DNA of 64,000 nucleotides, from positions 124,001 through 188,000 of the forward strand of contig NZ_JBHUDI010000001.1 of the NCBI RefSeq assembly GCF_042678045.1, in the 5' to 3' direction. The DNA is from Natrinema amylolyticus_A (lineage in GTDB: Archaea; Halobacteriota; Halobacteria; Halobacteriales; Natrialbaceae). The notes under the pieces are model-generated. The model was not told where the DNA came from. It saw only the letters and a program-made list of their open reading frames with translations, and did no database searches. Positions 1 to 9,315 of the stretch are shown here, in pieces. The first letter of the stretch is position 1. Each line of letters begins with the position of its first letter. The translations under genes were made by a program, and so were the position numbers.

Positions 1-366
1 CTTCGAGACGCCTTTCTCCGCGACGACGATCCCGAAGCGCTGGGCACCGTCGCGTTCGGCGCGTTTCGCGGCCTCGAGGATCTTCTCCGGGCCGAGGAAG
101 CCGTAGGTGTCGATGCCGGTGTCGAAGTGGACCGACTGCGCACAGAACCCACAGTCCTCGGCGCAGTTGCCCGCTTTCGCGTTGACGATCGAGCAGGCGT
201 CGACCGTGCCGTCACCGAAGTGATCGCGCACGGCCGCACCGGCTTCGGCGAGGACGTCGACCGGCTGGGCCATCAGCGCCAGCCCGTCGGTCCGGTCGAG
301 TCGCTCGCCAGCCACGACCCGCTCGAGTGCGTCGTCGACCGTCTCGTTTCCAGTCTCGTAAACCAC
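1..366 (-). CDS. bioB: Biotin synthase BioB (partial, C-terminus outside window)
   Basis: Radical-SAM biotin synthase, which inserts sulfur into dethiobiotin in the last step of biotin synthesis. The first 122 residues are visible and the gene runs off the left edge. They contain the radical-SAM cluster motif C-x3-C-x2-C in NCAEDCGFCAQS, preceded by CSIVNAKAGN, both typical of BioB. I choose the GTG at 364-366 because a TATA box (388-395) lies about 25 bases upstream, the spacing of a leaderless haloarchaeal transcript. No other biotin gene is visible in this window. Confidence 0.9.
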   Translation of the reverse strand, partial: MVYETGNETVDDALERVVAGERLDRTDGLALMAQPVDVLAEAGAAVRDHFGDGTVDACSIVNAKAGNCAEDCGFCAQSVHFDTGIDTYGFLGPEKILEAAKRAERDGAQRFGIVVAEKGVSK

Positions 367-387
367 ACTCAGAATGGCGGTTAACGA

Positions 388-395
388 GTATATAA
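388..395 (-). promoter_or_regulatory. TATA box of bioB
   Basis: On the minus strand the sequence reads TTATATAC, centred about 26 bases before the GTG start of bioB. This is the position of TBP binding for a leaderless archaeal transcript. Confidence 0.6.
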
Positions 396-418
396 TGTTT
401 TTGGACGGACACGATTCC

Positions 419-437
419 GTGATCGTCCGTCGATCAC
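419..437. terminator. Hairpin at the amidase 3' end
   Basis: GTGATCG and CGATCAC form perfect 7-bp arms around a 5-base loop (TCCGT). The amidase stop codon (434-436) lies in one arm and the bioB promoter follows. It could separate the two leftward genes, but there is no strong T tract, so terminator function is inferred. Confidence 0.4.
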
Positions 438-1960
438 AGGCCGGTTTCGACGCTCTGTTCGAACGCGTGCGCGCTCGAGAGCACCGTCGCGTCGTCGAAC
501 TGTTCCCCGATCAGCATGAGCCCGACCGGCAATCCGTCCGCCGTCCCGGCGGGCACCGACGTCGCCGGATGGCCGGTCACGTCGAACGGGGACGTGTTGT
601 GAAGCATGTTGAGCGCGCGGTCGATCGCCTCGAGGCGCGAGATCGACTCGTCGACCTCGTGGGCGGTCTGTGGCGTCGTGGGCATCGCGAGGACGTCGAC
701 GTCAGCGAGCGCATCGTCATATTTTTCCGCCAGTTGTCGGCTGAGGTTCTGTGCTTTCGCGTAGTAGTGGCCATGATACTCGTCCGCGAGGTACTCGCCG
801 AGGACGAGCGTGAGCTTCAGCGTCGTGATGTAGTCGTCGGCGTCCGCCCGCCGCGCCCGTCCGAACGCGTCGGCCAGTTGCGTATCGTAGAAGCCCTTCC
901 CGTAGTGGCCGATACCCTCGCCGTCGACCGTCGCGGCCGTCTCCTCGAGGGCGATCGCGTTCCAGATGGTGAGTCCGTCCTGGTGCATCGGCACGGAGAC
1001 CTCCGTCACCGTCGCGCCGGCGTCCTCGAACGCGGCGAGCGCGTCGCGAACGGTGTCGTCGACACCCGACTCACTGACCTCGTGTCCGAACCCCTCCTCG
1101 ACGACGCCGACGGTCACGTCCGACGGATCGTCCGAGAGCGCCCCGCGGTAGTCGTCGGTCGGGACGACGCCCTGTCGTGGGTCGAGGTCGTCTTTCCCGG
1201 CGATCACATCTAGGACTCGTGCGCAGTCGTCGACCGTCGAGCAGATCGGTCCGGCGTGGTCGAACGACCGGCCGAGACCGGCGATCCCGGTGTACGGAAC
1301 CAGACTGTGGGTAGGCTTGTGCCCAACGAGGCCGCTCCACGCGGCGGGGATTCGAATCGAGCCGCCCTGATCGCCGCCGATGGCGACGTCGACGTCGCCG
1401 TTGCCGACGGCTGCTGCCGACCCCGACGAGGACCCGCCCGCGATGTAGTCCGAATCGACGGGGTTCAGTACCGGCCCGGTCGCGGAGAGTTCGCCGCTCC
1501 CGGAGAAGGCCATGTCTTCCATGTTGAGTTTCCCGGTAATGGTCGCACCGGCGTCGAGCAGCCGCGTGACGATCGTCGCGTCGGTCGACGGGACGTAGCC
1601 CTCGAAGAGCTTCGACCCGAGCGTCAGTTCGACGCCGGCCAGATTGACGTTGTCTTTGAGCCCGACCTCGTAGCCCGCGAGCGGTCCGTCGTCCGCGCCC
1701 CTTACTTCGCACTTCGTGACGAAGGCGTTGAGCGGATCTTCGTCGGGCCCCGGTCGGTAGCCGGGATCGCGGTCGGTGTATTCGACGCGGGGTCGATAGT
1801 CAGGCAGTTGATCCAATCGCTCGTAGCCCAGCAGCGCCTCAGCGATGGCGGCTTCGAAGTCTTCGACCTCCTGATCGGTCAGGTCGATGTGATGGCGTCG
1901 TGCGTATTCGCGGATCTCCGCCGGCGTCGGCGGCTGGACGTTTGGTGGCGATTCTGACAT
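434..1960 (-). CDS. Amidase (amidase-signature family)
   Basis: Amidase-signature hydrolase of 508 residues, expected to cleave carboxamides to acid and ammonia in the cytoplasm. The Ser-cisSer-Lys triad is visible: Lys102 in GLKDN, Ser177 in the GGSSSGS motif, and the nucleophile Ser201 in GGDQGGSIRIP. Spacing and the GGDQGGS motif resemble the Rhodococcus AmdA type of broad-range, enantioselective amidases rather than GatA, and no GatB or GatC partner is adjacent. I start at the ATG at 1958-1960 (MSESP); the open frame continues upstream but that part is basic and unlike haloarchaeal coding sequence. The natural substrate cannot be told from sequence. Confidence 0.85.
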   Translation of the reverse strand: MSESPPNVQPPTPAEIREYARRHHIDLTDQEVEDFEAAIAEALLGYERLDQLPDYRPRVEYTDRDPGYRPGPDEDPLNAFVTKCEVRGADDGPLAGYEVGLKDNVNLAGVELTLGSKLFEGYVPSTDATIVTRLLDAGATITGKLNMEDMAFSGSGELSATGPVLNPVDSDYIAGGSSSGSAAAVGNGDVDVAIGGDQGGSIRIPAAWSGLVGHKPTHSLVPYTGIAGLGRSFDHAGPICSTVDDCARVLDVIAGKDDLDPRQGVVPTDDYRGALSDDPSDVTVGVVEEGFGHEVSESGVDDTVRDALAAFEDAGATVTEVSVPMHQDGLTIWNAIALEETAATVDGEGIGHYGKGFYDTQLADAFGRARRADADDYITTLKLTLVLGEYLADEYHGHYYAKAQNLSRQLAEKYDDALADVDVLAMPTTPQTAHEVDESISRLEAIDRALNMLHNTSPFDVTGHPATSVPAGTADGLPVGLMLIGEQFDDATVLSSAHAFEQSVETGL

Positions 1961-2073
1961 ACAGTTGTGTGCCTCGATACCAATAGACAAAAGGGTTCGC
2001 CGGAACGTCGACGCTCGAGGGTCGATCAGATCCCCCGCCGAGTGGTGGAAATCGTTTCTATTAGCGACCGCGA

Positions 2074-2571
2074 TCAGCGCCGCTCGTCGAAAAACGCCTG
2101 GAGCAGCGGGTACCACGCGCCGAAGACGGCCCCGAACGTCGACAGCCCGACGAAGCTCCCCCAGTGGCGCACGGGAACCGGATACGCGTCCGCCGTGATG
2201 AGTCCGAGCAAGAACGGGCCACCGTAGGCGACGACGGTCACCCAGAGCACGACACCGTATGCGAGACCCACGCAGGCACCGAGAAACGGACTTCGGTCGC
2301 TCTCGGCGAGCGGTCGCGGGACGTATCGCCCTCGCGAAAGCCGGGTGACGAGCGCGACGAACGGTCCGCCCGCGACGAGGCTGTGACAGAAGACCAGCGT
2401 CCACTCGTTTACCACCCCCTCGAGTCCGTAGACGTCTGCCACCGACCGAAGACTGCCGGTCGCGTGCAACACGCCGCCAAGCGCCGCCCCGGCGATCAGG
2501 GCAGTCGTCACCGCGGTGAGGACTTTCGTCGGCGACGGACTGCCACCACGACGTGACTGTCTATACGCCAT
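2074..2571 (-). CDS. Conserved haloarchaeal membrane protein
   Basis: 165-residue protein with about four hydrophobic segments (near residues 20-37, 50-70, 90-112 and 128-155) and a short basic N-terminus, so probably an integral membrane protein. I recognise no catalytic motif and assign no function. It lies alone between the amidase and RuBisCO genes. A TATA-like stretch (acatataaatc on the minus strand, about 2592-2602) sits upstream of the ATG at 2571. Confidence 0.65.
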   Translation of the reverse strand: MAYRQSRRGGSPSPTKVLTAVTTALIAGAALGGVLHATGSLRSVADVYGLEGVVNEWTLVFCHSLVAGGPFVALVTRLSRGRYVPRPLAESDRSPFLGACVGLAYGVVLWVTVVAYGGPFLLGLITADAYPVPVRHWGSFVGLSTFGAVFGAWYPLLQAFFDERR

Positions 2572-2688
2572 TACTGTATCTCTCAGCTAGATTTATATGT
2601 ATTTATCTGAATTCTAGAAGAATGTCTAGTTACATGAGTGTTACCGGATCCGTCGGCGAGGTCGCGAAACGCGCCGAACCCGACGGCG

Positions 2689-3939
2689 TCACCGTGGCGT
2701 CTCTGCCCCCCACTTCTCGAGGGCCGTCGCCAGTTCCGGGTGGTCGTCGGCGTAGTCCTCGAGTGACTCGCCCGCCATCGACGCGTCGACGGACTGCCGG
2801 AGCGCTTTTGCGCCCGCATGGGTGCCGTCGGGGTGGCCGTGGACGCCGCCGCCGGCCTGGACGATGATGTCGGTGCCAAGCGCCTCCAGCAACTGATCGA
2901 CGACGCCAGGGTGAAGCCCACCTGAGGCAACCGGGAGCACGGGTTTCAGGCCATGACACTCGCCGGTGAGCCAATCGTTGATCCCCGGCGTGTCCTCGTT
3001 TGCGAGTTTGCCGAGTCCTGCAGTGCCGGTGTGGATGTGATCGACGCCACAGAGCCGGGCGATCTGTGCGATGACCCGCATCGAAACGCCGTGGTGCTCG
3101 AGTCGATCGAAGGCGGCGTGCATCGCACGATGGGCGTGGATCGCCAGGCCGTGGTCCTCACACCGGTCGCGGACGCTCTGGACGGCCGCCCAGCCGCAGG
3201 TAATCACGTCGACCATGACGAAGCCGCCGCCGTGTTCGGCCACCAGATCGACGCGCTCTAACATCTCGGCGGTCTCCCCGGTCACGTTTACGAGGTAATC
3301 CTTGCGCTCCCCGGTGGCTTCCTGTGCGCGGTCGCGAGCCGCGAGGCTCTCCGTCAGGCGGTCCTCGAAGGGGTTGAAGTCCTGATCGGTGAGGTTCTCG
3401 TCGTCTTTCAGCAGGTCGATCCCGCCGCGCCAGGCCTCCTCGCCGACGCGGGCGTGGGCGTCGGTCGAGAGACCGACTTTGGGTTTCGGGACCGTCGCCA
3501 GGACCGGCCGCTCGCCGGCATCGAGCTTCTCGCGGGCGACGCCCGTGCCGAACTGTGGGCCCGGGAAGCCGTCGACGATCGACTCGGGCCAGTGGCAGTC
3601 CTCGAGCCGAATCGAGTCGACGGCTTTCATCCCTAGGATGTTCCCCGCGATACACGAGAGGATCTGGGGCATGCTGCCGGTCTCGAACAGCGCGTCGGGG
3701 TATGCGACGGTGATCTCGGTGCCGTCGATCTCACAGGCCACCGCGCCGAGGTCCGTCAGTTCGTCTTCGTCGACGTGGAGCGCTGCCCACGTGCCGTTCG
3801 AGGACTCGGAGGCGACCCGGCTCGCCGCCGCCTCCATCGACATGTCCGCGGCGGGTTCGATCGTAAACTCACAGGTCAGATCTGTCGCCGCTGGCTCGTA
3901 CCCGAGGTCCAGAAAGTCGTCGTACTCGATTCCAGTCAT
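2689..3939 (-). CDS. rbcL: Type III ribulose-1,5-bisphosphate carboxylase, large subunit
   Basis: Archaeal type III RuBisCO (416 residues), which in this family acts in the AMP/nucleoside degradation pathway, converting ribulose 1,5-bisphosphate plus CO2 to 3-phosphoglycerate. Key residues are visible: KPK at 152-154 (catalytic base region), the carbamylated Lys178 with Asp180 and Glu181 in LLKDDENL, the HAHRAMH segment, loop-6 Lys311 in GLGKLA, the phosphate-binding SGGLHPG and the GGGVHGHPDGT motif. The ATG at 3939 (MTGIEY) fits a TATA-like element near 3967-3980 with a short leader; an in-frame ATG at 3954 would lie too close to it. No small-subunit gene or AMP-pathway partner (AMP phosphorylase, R15P isomerase) is in this window. 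Confidence 0.93.
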   Translation of the reverse strand: MTGIEYDDFLDLGYEPAATDLTCEFTIEPAADMSMEAAASRVASESSNGTWAALHVDEDELTDLGAVACEIDGTEITVAYPDALFETGSMPQILSCIAGNILGMKAVDSIRLEDCHWPESIVDGFPGPQFGTGVAREKLDAGERPVLATVPKPKVGLSTDAHARVGEEAWRGGIDLLKDDENLTDQDFNPFEDRLTESLAARDRAQEATGERKDYLVNVTGETAEMLERVDLVAEHGGGFVMVDVITCGWAAVQSVRDRCEDHGLAIHAHRAMHAAFDRLEHHGVSMRVIAQIARLCGVDHIHTGTAGLGKLANEDTPGINDWLTGECHGLKPVLPVASGGLHPGVVDQLLEALGTDIIVQAGGGVHGHPDGTHAGAKALRQSVDASMAGESLEDYADDHPELATALEKWGAETPR

Positions 3940-4211
3940 GGTACCGGATCGCATTCACCGCGCCAACTAATAGGGTTTGTGCCGATCGCCAGCTGGCCGG
4001 GATCGGGAAGGCAAACGCAGTTTTCCCGCACCAAGTCCGATTCGCTGGATCGACTGCTTCGTTGCCGTTCGACTGGGCGTTTGTCAACCTTCGCACCCGC
4101 CATCCCCCGCTGACGGCCAGTAGACTAATACGTCATCGATGTAATTTGACTGGACTGAAAAAATTCCAAAAATTAAAGTCTCGTGATAATCCACTACTAC
4201 AGAGCGAGCGC

Positions 4212-5051
4212 ATGACAGATAGTACGATAGACACACAAGCGGGCGACGCCGGGTTCGACGTGGGCTCGAGCGACGACCTGTTCGGGGAGATCGAATCGGA
4301 CGTCGAGTCGGGGGACGAGCCGCGGGTCGAGACCGGCGACGAGGACGATACCGACACGATCCTCGCCGACGAGAGCCCGGACGATATCATCGCGAGTGCG
4401 GACGAGCCCGATCCCGAACCCGATACGCCGGTCGATGCGGACCTGCTGGCCGACGATGACGAACTCGCCGATCTCCTGCTCACCGGCCGCTCGAAGGACG
4501 ACGACGGCGAGTTCCTCTGGATCGATCCCGATGCCGACGAGGGAGAACAGGAGACAGACAGCAGCTCCGAGACGGACGAGTCGGCCACGAGCGACACCGA
4601 CTCACCGTCCTCGAGCGAAAACGACACTGAAACCGACGTCGACAGTGAGGTCCCCACCGACGACGCTACGACAGCGTCCGCTCCCGACGCGACAGACACG
4701 CCTGCTGACGAGCCACAGACTGCGTCCTCGCCATCGACGGCCGACACCGAGGAGAACGACAGTTCCGCGGAGCGACCGGTCTCGAGTGACGACATCCCCG
4801 GGGACGACGGCATCGAGAGTGACGAAGACGACTCTATCGATGGTGACGATGACGAACCCGTCGAGAGTGATGACGACGGCTCCATCGACGCCGACGAAGA
4901 CGACTCCGTTGACCAAGCATCCGAACTGGGAGATGACTCCGCTGCGTCCGAATCCGCGACGGGCGACGACGCAGCAGCTAACTCGGATCGTCCCGACGAC
5001 GCGACTGGCCCGCTCTCGAAACTCCGCAAAACGTTGGGCGGACTGCTCTAG
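4212..5051 (+). CDS. Highly acidic low-complexity protein, unknown function
   Basis: 279 residues, overwhelmingly Asp, Glu, Ser and Thr, with no globular-looking core except a short C-terminal basic/hydrophobic tail (GPLSKLRKTLGGLL) that could be an amphipathic helix. Start chosen at the ATG at 4212, about 40 bases after an A/T-rich TATA-like stretch. I do not recognise a family. The tail may be the functional part, held by a long disordered acidic linker. No signal peptide is visible. A long opposite-strand frame over this gene is a by-product of acidic codon use. Confidence 0.6.
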   Translation: MTDSTIDTQAGDAGFDVGSSDDLFGEIESDVESGDEPRVETGDEDDTDTILADESPDDIIASADEPDPEPDTPVDADLLADDDELADLLLTGRSKDDDGEFLWIDPDADEGEQETDSSSETDESATSDTDSPSSSENDTETDVDSEVPTDDATTASAPDATDTPADEPQTASSPSTADTEENDSSAERPVSSDDIPGDDGIESDEDDSIDGDDDEPVESDDDGSIDADEDDSVDQASELGDDSAASESATGDDAAANSDRPDDATGPLSKLRKTLGGLL

Positions 5052-5099
5052 GAACCGCGCCTACGCATAGTCGAGCGTCTCCCCTTCCCATCTGCTCGC

Positions 5100-5252
5100 T
5101 TACGGATCCGGGTGCCACGCGAGTCCTTCTCTCCGAACCGTGTACGGGCGCTCGCCGCACTCGGGACAGCACGTGCCGCCGCCGGGTGTGTCGGCCCGAT
5201 CCGGAATCGTATGTTCATTTCCGCAGTTGTCACACTCGAGCCACGCAGGCAT
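5100..5252 (-). CDS. Small zinc-ribbon protein
   Basis: 50-residue protein with two CxxC knuckles (CDNCGN and CPECGE) separated by about 20 residues, a classic zinc ribbon. Zinc binding is an inference from the pattern; function is unknown. I start at the ATG at 5252 (MPAWLECDNC). The frame is open to an ATG at 5333, but the extra 27 residues lack the acidic composition of the rest. Confidence 0.65.
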   Translation of the reverse strand: MPAWLECDNCGNEHTIPDRADTPGGGTCCPECGERPYTVRREGLAWHPDP

Positions 5253-5370
5253 GCCTGTCGGTACCAGGAAGTCGTCTATGATCCTGCTGCAAGCGAGCGT
5301 CGGGTCATGGCCGCCATACCGGTGACCGGACACGTTCGTGACGCGAGCGCGATCGAACCGAGCGAACGGA

Positions 5371-5408
5371 GAGGCGGTCAGTCAGAGTCGTCGAGTCAGA
5401 ACCGCCTC
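5371..5408. terminator. Inverted repeat downstream of sucD
   Basis: GAGGCGGT (5371-5378) and ACCGCCTC (5401-5408) are perfect 8-bp arms about 20 bases past the sucD stop codon. It could be a terminator or mRNA 3'-end stabiliser of the sucCD transcript. Confidence 0.4.
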
Positions 5409-5426
5409 GAACGCTCCTCGACTGCG

Positions 5427-6299
5427 TTAGTTGAGGAACTCTTCGATGTGGTCGGCGACTTCCTCGGGGGTGTCGCCGACGGGGACGCCGGCGTCGTTGA
5501 GTGCCGAAATCTTGCTCTCGGCGGTACCGGTGCCGGAGCCGGAGACGATCGCACCGGCGTGGCCCATGCGCTTGCCCGGCGGCGCGGTGCGGCCGGCGAT
5601 GAAGCCGGCGACCGGCGTGTCGACGTGCTCGTCGATGAACGCGGCTGCCTCTTCCTCGTCTTCGCCACCGATCTCACCGCACATGACGATCGCGTCGGTG
5701 TCGGGGTCGTTCTCGAACAGCTCGAGGGCGTCGACGAAGTCGGTGCCGATGATCGGGTCGCCGCCGATGCCGATGGCGGTCGTCTGCCCGATGCCACGGT
5801 TGGTCAGATTGTCGACGACCTGGTAGGTCAGGGTGCCCGAGCGGGAGACGAGACCGACGTTCCCCTCCGAGAAGATGTTCCCGGGGAGAATGCCGAGTTT
5901 GGCCTCGCCGGGGGTGATGAGGCCAGGACAGTTCGGGCCGATAAGTCGCGTGTCGGTCTCGGTCAGGCGCTTGTTGACACGGGCCATGTCCTGGGTCGGG
6001 ATGCCTTCCGTGATCGCGACCGCGAGGTCGAGGCCCGAGTCGAGCGATTCGAAGATCGCGTCGCCGGCAAACGCCGGCGGGACGAAGATGACCGAGGTGT
6101 CGGCGTTTTCTTCCTCGACTGCTTCGTGGACCGTATCGTAGACCGGCACGCCGCTGACTTCCTGGCCGCCCTTGCCGGGGACCGCGCCGGCAACGACGTT
6201 GGTGCCGTACTCCATCATCTGTTCGGCGTGGAACTTGCCTTCCCCGCCGGTGATGCCCTGTACCACGACGCGCGTGTCGTCGTCGACTAGTACGCTCAT
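5427..6299 (-). CDS. sucD: Succinate--CoA ligase (ADP-forming), alpha subunit
   Basis: 290 residues. With SucC it converts succinyl-CoA, ADP/GDP and phosphate to succinate, CoA and nucleoside triphosphate in the TCA cycle. Visible motifs are the N-terminal CoA-binding Rossmann part (residues 9-18, QGITGGEGKF), the central IGPNCPGLI loop, and the phosphohistidine segment GRTAPPGKRMGHAGAIV with the active-site His. The start overlaps the sucC stop by one base (TAATG), so the two subunits are translationally coupled on one leftward mRNA. Confidence 0.96.
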   Translation of the reverse strand: MSVLVDDDTRVVVQGITGGEGKFHAEQMMEYGTNVVAGAVPGKGGQEVSGVPVYDTVHEAVEEENADTSVIFVPPAFAGDAIFESLDSGLDLAVAITEGIPTQDMARVNKRLTETDTRLIGPNCPGLITPGEAKLGILPGNIFSEGNVGLVSRSGTLTYQVVDNLTNRGIGQTTAIGIGGDPIIGTDFVDALELFENDPDTDAIVMCGEIGGEDEEEAAAFIDEHVDTPVAGFIAGRTAPPGKRMGHAGAIVSGSGTGTAESKISALNDAGVPVGDTPEEVADHIEEFLN

Positions 6300-7447
6300 T
6301 ATTCGCTCACCTCCTCAGCGTACTCGACAGCACGCTGGACCGCATCCTCGAGGGTCTGTTCGACCGTCACGAGGTCCTCGTTGAGAATTTCCATACCTTC
6401 CTCCCAGTTGGTGCCGGCCAGTCGCACGACGACTGGCTTGGGAATCTCGTCGAACTGCTCGAGTGCTTCGTTGATCCCTTTGGCGACCTCGTCGCCGCGG
6501 GTGATGCCGCCGAAGATGTTGAAGACGACGCTCTCGACGTTGTCGTCGGAGAAGACCATGTCGAGTGCGTTCGCGATCCGGTCGGCTTTCGCACCGCCAC
6601 CGACGTCGAGGAAGTTGGCTGGTTCGCCGCCGTAGTAGTCGACGAGGTCCAGCGTCGTCATCACGAGGCCGGCACCGTTGCCGATGATCCCCGTGTTGCC
6701 CTCGAGGCGGACGTAGTCGAAGCCGTACTCGTCTGCCTTCTGCTCGAGTTCGTCGCCGCCGGCGGCTTCCTCTTCCATCTCGGCGAGTTCGGGCTGGCGG
6801 AACAGCGCGTCCTCGTCGATGTTCATCACGGCGTCGGCCGCGATGACCTCGTCGTCGGAGGTGACCATCAGCGGGTTGATCTCGGCGTCGGCGCCGTCCT
6901 TGTCGTCCCAGAGCTGATAGAGCGTGGTGAGCACGCTCGAGACGTCACGGGCGACCGACTGGTCGACACCGGCGTCGTAGACGGCCTTGCGGGCCTGGTA
7001 GGGATGCATCCCGAAGGCGGGGTCGATGTGCTCGCGGGCGATTGCGTCGGGATCTTCCTCGGCGACCTCCTCGATGTTGACGCCACCCTTGGTCGAGACC
7101 ATCGCGACGGGCTTGCCCTCGCCGCGGTCCATCGTGATGCCGACGTAGAGTTCGTCGGTAAAGTCGACCGCTTCCTCGACGAGGACGCGGTCCACGTGGT
7201 AGCCTTTGAGATCCATTCCGAGAATGGATTCGGCTGCCTCGCGGGCTTCGTCTTCGTCGTCGGCGAGTTTGATCCCGCCGGCTTTCCCTCGACCACCGAC
7301 CTGTACCTGCGCCTTGACCGCGACTGGATAGCCGATCTCCTCGGCCGCGGTGACGACGCCATCGACGTCGGACGCCAGCTGCGAGTCCGGCGTCGGTACC
7401 CCGGCATCGGCGAAGACCTGCTTCGCCTGGTACTCGTGTAATTTCAT
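6299..7447 (-). CDS. sucC: Succinate--CoA ligase (ADP-forming), beta subunit
   Basis: 382 residues, ATP-grasp subunit of succinyl-CoA synthetase and partner of SucD. It begins MKLHEYQAKQVFADAG, the canonical family start, followed by the glycine-rich KAQVQVGGRGKAGG nucleotide loop and the C-terminal NIFGGITRGDEVAKG phosphate-binding region. The ATG at 7447 is chosen because it gives this conserved N-terminus and has a TATA box (ggatttaagc on the minus strand, 7474-7483) about 32 bases upstream. The open frame extends 51 codons further but without family similarity. Confidence 0.96.
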   Translation of the reverse strand: MKLHEYQAKQVFADAGVPTPDSQLASDVDGVVTAAEEIGYPVAVKAQVQVGGRGKAGGIKLADDEDEAREAAESILGMDLKGYHVDRVLVEEAVDFTDELYVGITMDRGEGKPVAMVSTKGGVNIEEVAEEDPDAIAREHIDPAFGMHPYQARKAVYDAGVDQSVARDVSSVLTTLYQLWDDKDGADAEINPLMVTSDDEVIAADAVMNIDEDALFRQPELAEMEEEAAGGDELEQKADEYGFDYVRLEGNTGIIGNGAGLVMTTLDLVDYYGGEPANFLDVGGGAKADRIANALDMVFSDDNVESVVFNIFGGITRGDEVAKGINEALEQFDEIPKPVVVRLAGTNWEEGMEILNEDLVTVEQTLEDAVQRAVEYAEEVSE

Positions 7448-7473
7448 ACCATTCGAAGGGCCGTTCCGCCCTT

Positions 7474-7483
7474 GCTTAAATCC
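7474..7483 (-). promoter_or_regulatory. TATA box of the sucCD operon
   Basis: Minus-strand GGATTTAAGC lies about 32 bases before the sucC ATG, giving a predicted transcript with only a few leader bases. Confidence 0.5.
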
Positions 7484-7640
7484 TGCCAGTTTCCGCTCGC
7501 TACTGGCCCCCATGGAGCCATATTCGCGCATATATAACGATTTATCGCCATATCTATCCGTTGCGCGACCGGTGCCACTGTCCGCCATCCGACACAGCAT
7601 TCAAACTTCGGCTGTCCCTACTTTGGGCAAGGGCTCCCTC

Positions 7641-8513
7641 GTGACCAACCCGAGCACAATCCGTCGTCCTTCGGGGTGGGCGTCGTCGATCACGACCGCG
7701 CTCCGATTGCTGGTCCACAGTAACCTCTTTATCTCACTGGCGACCGTCAGCGTCGTCGTCACCACCGTTGTCCTCGCGGAGCTTCCCCTCGAGCCCCTGC
7801 CGCTGTTTATCGTCTTCGCGGCGACAATGTTCGTCTACACCGTCAACCGGTTTACCGATCTCGAGGAAGACGAACAAAATGTTCCGGATCGCGCGGCGTT
7901 TACGAAGCGGTACGGCCGCGTCTGGCTGGCAGCCGGAATCGCGCTCTACCTCGCCGCGATCGGGAGCGCCGTCGCGCTCGGACTCTCGGGGGCTGTGTAT
8001 CTGTTGCTCCCGCTTGCGGTCGCACTGCTGTACTCCGTCGGCGGCGTCAAACAGATCTTTCTCGTCAAGAACCTCTTCGTCGGGCTCGCCTGGGGCATGC
8101 TGCCGCTCGGCGTCGGCTACTACTACCAGCAACTCTGGACGCTCGAGATTCAGTTCGTCTTCGCCTACGTGACGGTCATGATCACCATCGCCGCGGTGAT
8201 CTTCGACGTCAAAGACATCGAGGGCGACCGCGAGGAAGACATTCCGACGGTCCCGAACCAGTTCGGCCCGCACGCGACGCGCGTCTGGTCGCTGGTCGCG
8301 ACCGTTGCCGTCGCCGCGGCGGTCGTCGCTCTCGTGGTGGCGGACGTGGTTCCACAGCGATTTCTCGTCGTGCTCGCGATGAACGCCTACGTCTGTGCGT
8401 ACATTCCGTTCGCGACACCCGACCGCGGCCCGCTGTACTACGGGTTCGTCGTCGACGGCGAACACGTCTTCCTCGCCGCGGTCGTGCTCGCACTCGAGTG
8501 GCTCGTCTGGTGA
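7641..8513 (+). CDS. UbiA-family prenyltransferase (membrane)
   Basis: Integral membrane prenyltransferase of about 290 residues with roughly eight or nine hydrophobic helices. Two Asp-rich motifs are present: NRFTDLEED (near residue 71) and DVKDIEGDREED (near residue 190), the pair that binds the Mg-diphosphate of the prenyl donor. Families of this type make archaeal lipids, menaquinone or haem A; the substrate cannot be assigned here. The GTG at 7641 gives normal family length, and attcaaac at 7599-7606 could be its TATA element. An upstream in-frame ATG (7512) would add a non-conserved extension. Confidence 0.8.
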   Translation: MTNPSTIRRPSGWASSITTALRLLVHSNLFISLATVSVVVTTVVLAELPLEPLPLFIVFAATMFVYTVNRFTDLEEDEQNVPDRAAFTKRYGRVWLAAGIALYLAAIGSAVALGLSGAVYLLLPLAVALLYSVGGVKQIFLVKNLFVGLAWGMLPLGVGYYYQQLWTLEIQFVFAYVTVMITIAAVIFDVKDIEGDREEDIPTVPNQFGPHATRVWSLVATVAVAAAVVALVVADVVPQRFLVVLAMNAYVCAYIPFATPDRGPLYYGFVVDGEHVFLAAVVLALEWLVW

Positions 8514-8526
8514 CGTGGTGGTGTGA

Positions 8527-9213
8527 TCACTCGTCGTCCGTGGCCCCGGTCGCGCGCAGGTACTCCTCGAGCAACGTCGGGAACTGTCCGCCACGGACGT
8601 AGCGCAGCCCGAACTCGTCGGCCCACGAGATGATGCCCCGATCCTCCGTGACGACGCCGGCATCGAGTTCGCGCGCGAGAATGAGCAAGTCGAAATCTTC
8701 GCGGGAGTCGAGCACGCCCTGCCGGAGCGCGCGGCGATACTTGTCACGCAGATTCGACAGGACGCGATCGGCTTCGGTCATGTATGCCTCCCGTTCGCCG
8801 TCATCGGCGTCTCGCGTGAGGTCGTCCGGATCGAGCTGTTCGACCTCGCGGATGGCCTCTTCCGAGACCCGCAGGCCGCGGTCGACCCGGTCGCTCATCT
8901 CGTCGATGAAGTTGTAGACGACGTTCGCAGGAATCGTGACGCCGTAGCGGTCGGGGCTCTTGCGGACGACCCAGGTGTCGAGCCGCGAGAACACGGTATC
9001 GTCGACGTCGCGCTCGCGCAACATCGTCCCCAGTTCGTCGTGGATCGACGGCGGCACGTAACAGGAGATGTTGAGTTCGAGACGTGCGGTCGCCACCAGA
9101 TCGAGCAGACGGAGCACGGCCGCCTCGAGCGACTCGTCGTCACGACGGATCTCCTCGGTGATGAACAGCGAGGTATCGAGGACGAACCGCTGGCGCGGGA
9201 GGTCACCGGACAT
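8527..9213 (-). CDS. RNA ligase partner protein, PIN domain
   Basis: 228 residues with a PIN-type nuclease fold: an N-terminal acidic site in FVLDTSLFI and a C-terminal set in EDFDLLILARELDAGVVTEDRGI, with a long helical insertion between. This matches the archaeal family annotated as RNA ligase partner, found next to the MJ/Pab-type RNA ligase. Here the ligase gene (9316) is divergent, starting 102 bases away. Inference: the PIN protein cleaves or trims RNA ends that the ligase then seals. The ATG at 9213 is used. Confidence 0.85.
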   Translation of the reverse strand: MSGDLPRQRFVLDTSLFITEEIRRDDESLEAAVLRLLDLVATARLELNISCYVPPSIHDELGTMLRERDVDDTVFSRLDTWVVRKSPDRYGVTIPANVVYNFIDEMSDRVDRGLRVSEEAIREVEQLDPDDLTRDADDGEREAYMTEADRVLSNLRDKYRRALRQGVLDSREDFDLLILARELDAGVVTEDRGIISWADEFGLRYVRGGQFPTLLEEYLRATGATDDE

Positions 9214-9315
9214 ACGTCTCGATTGGACCGTGAGCTACATAGGCCTCACCCCGGTTCCGACGAACTGAGCGGGGCCAACCCGGTGTTTTTGACGGTCAGC
9301 GGTGTGAGTCGATGT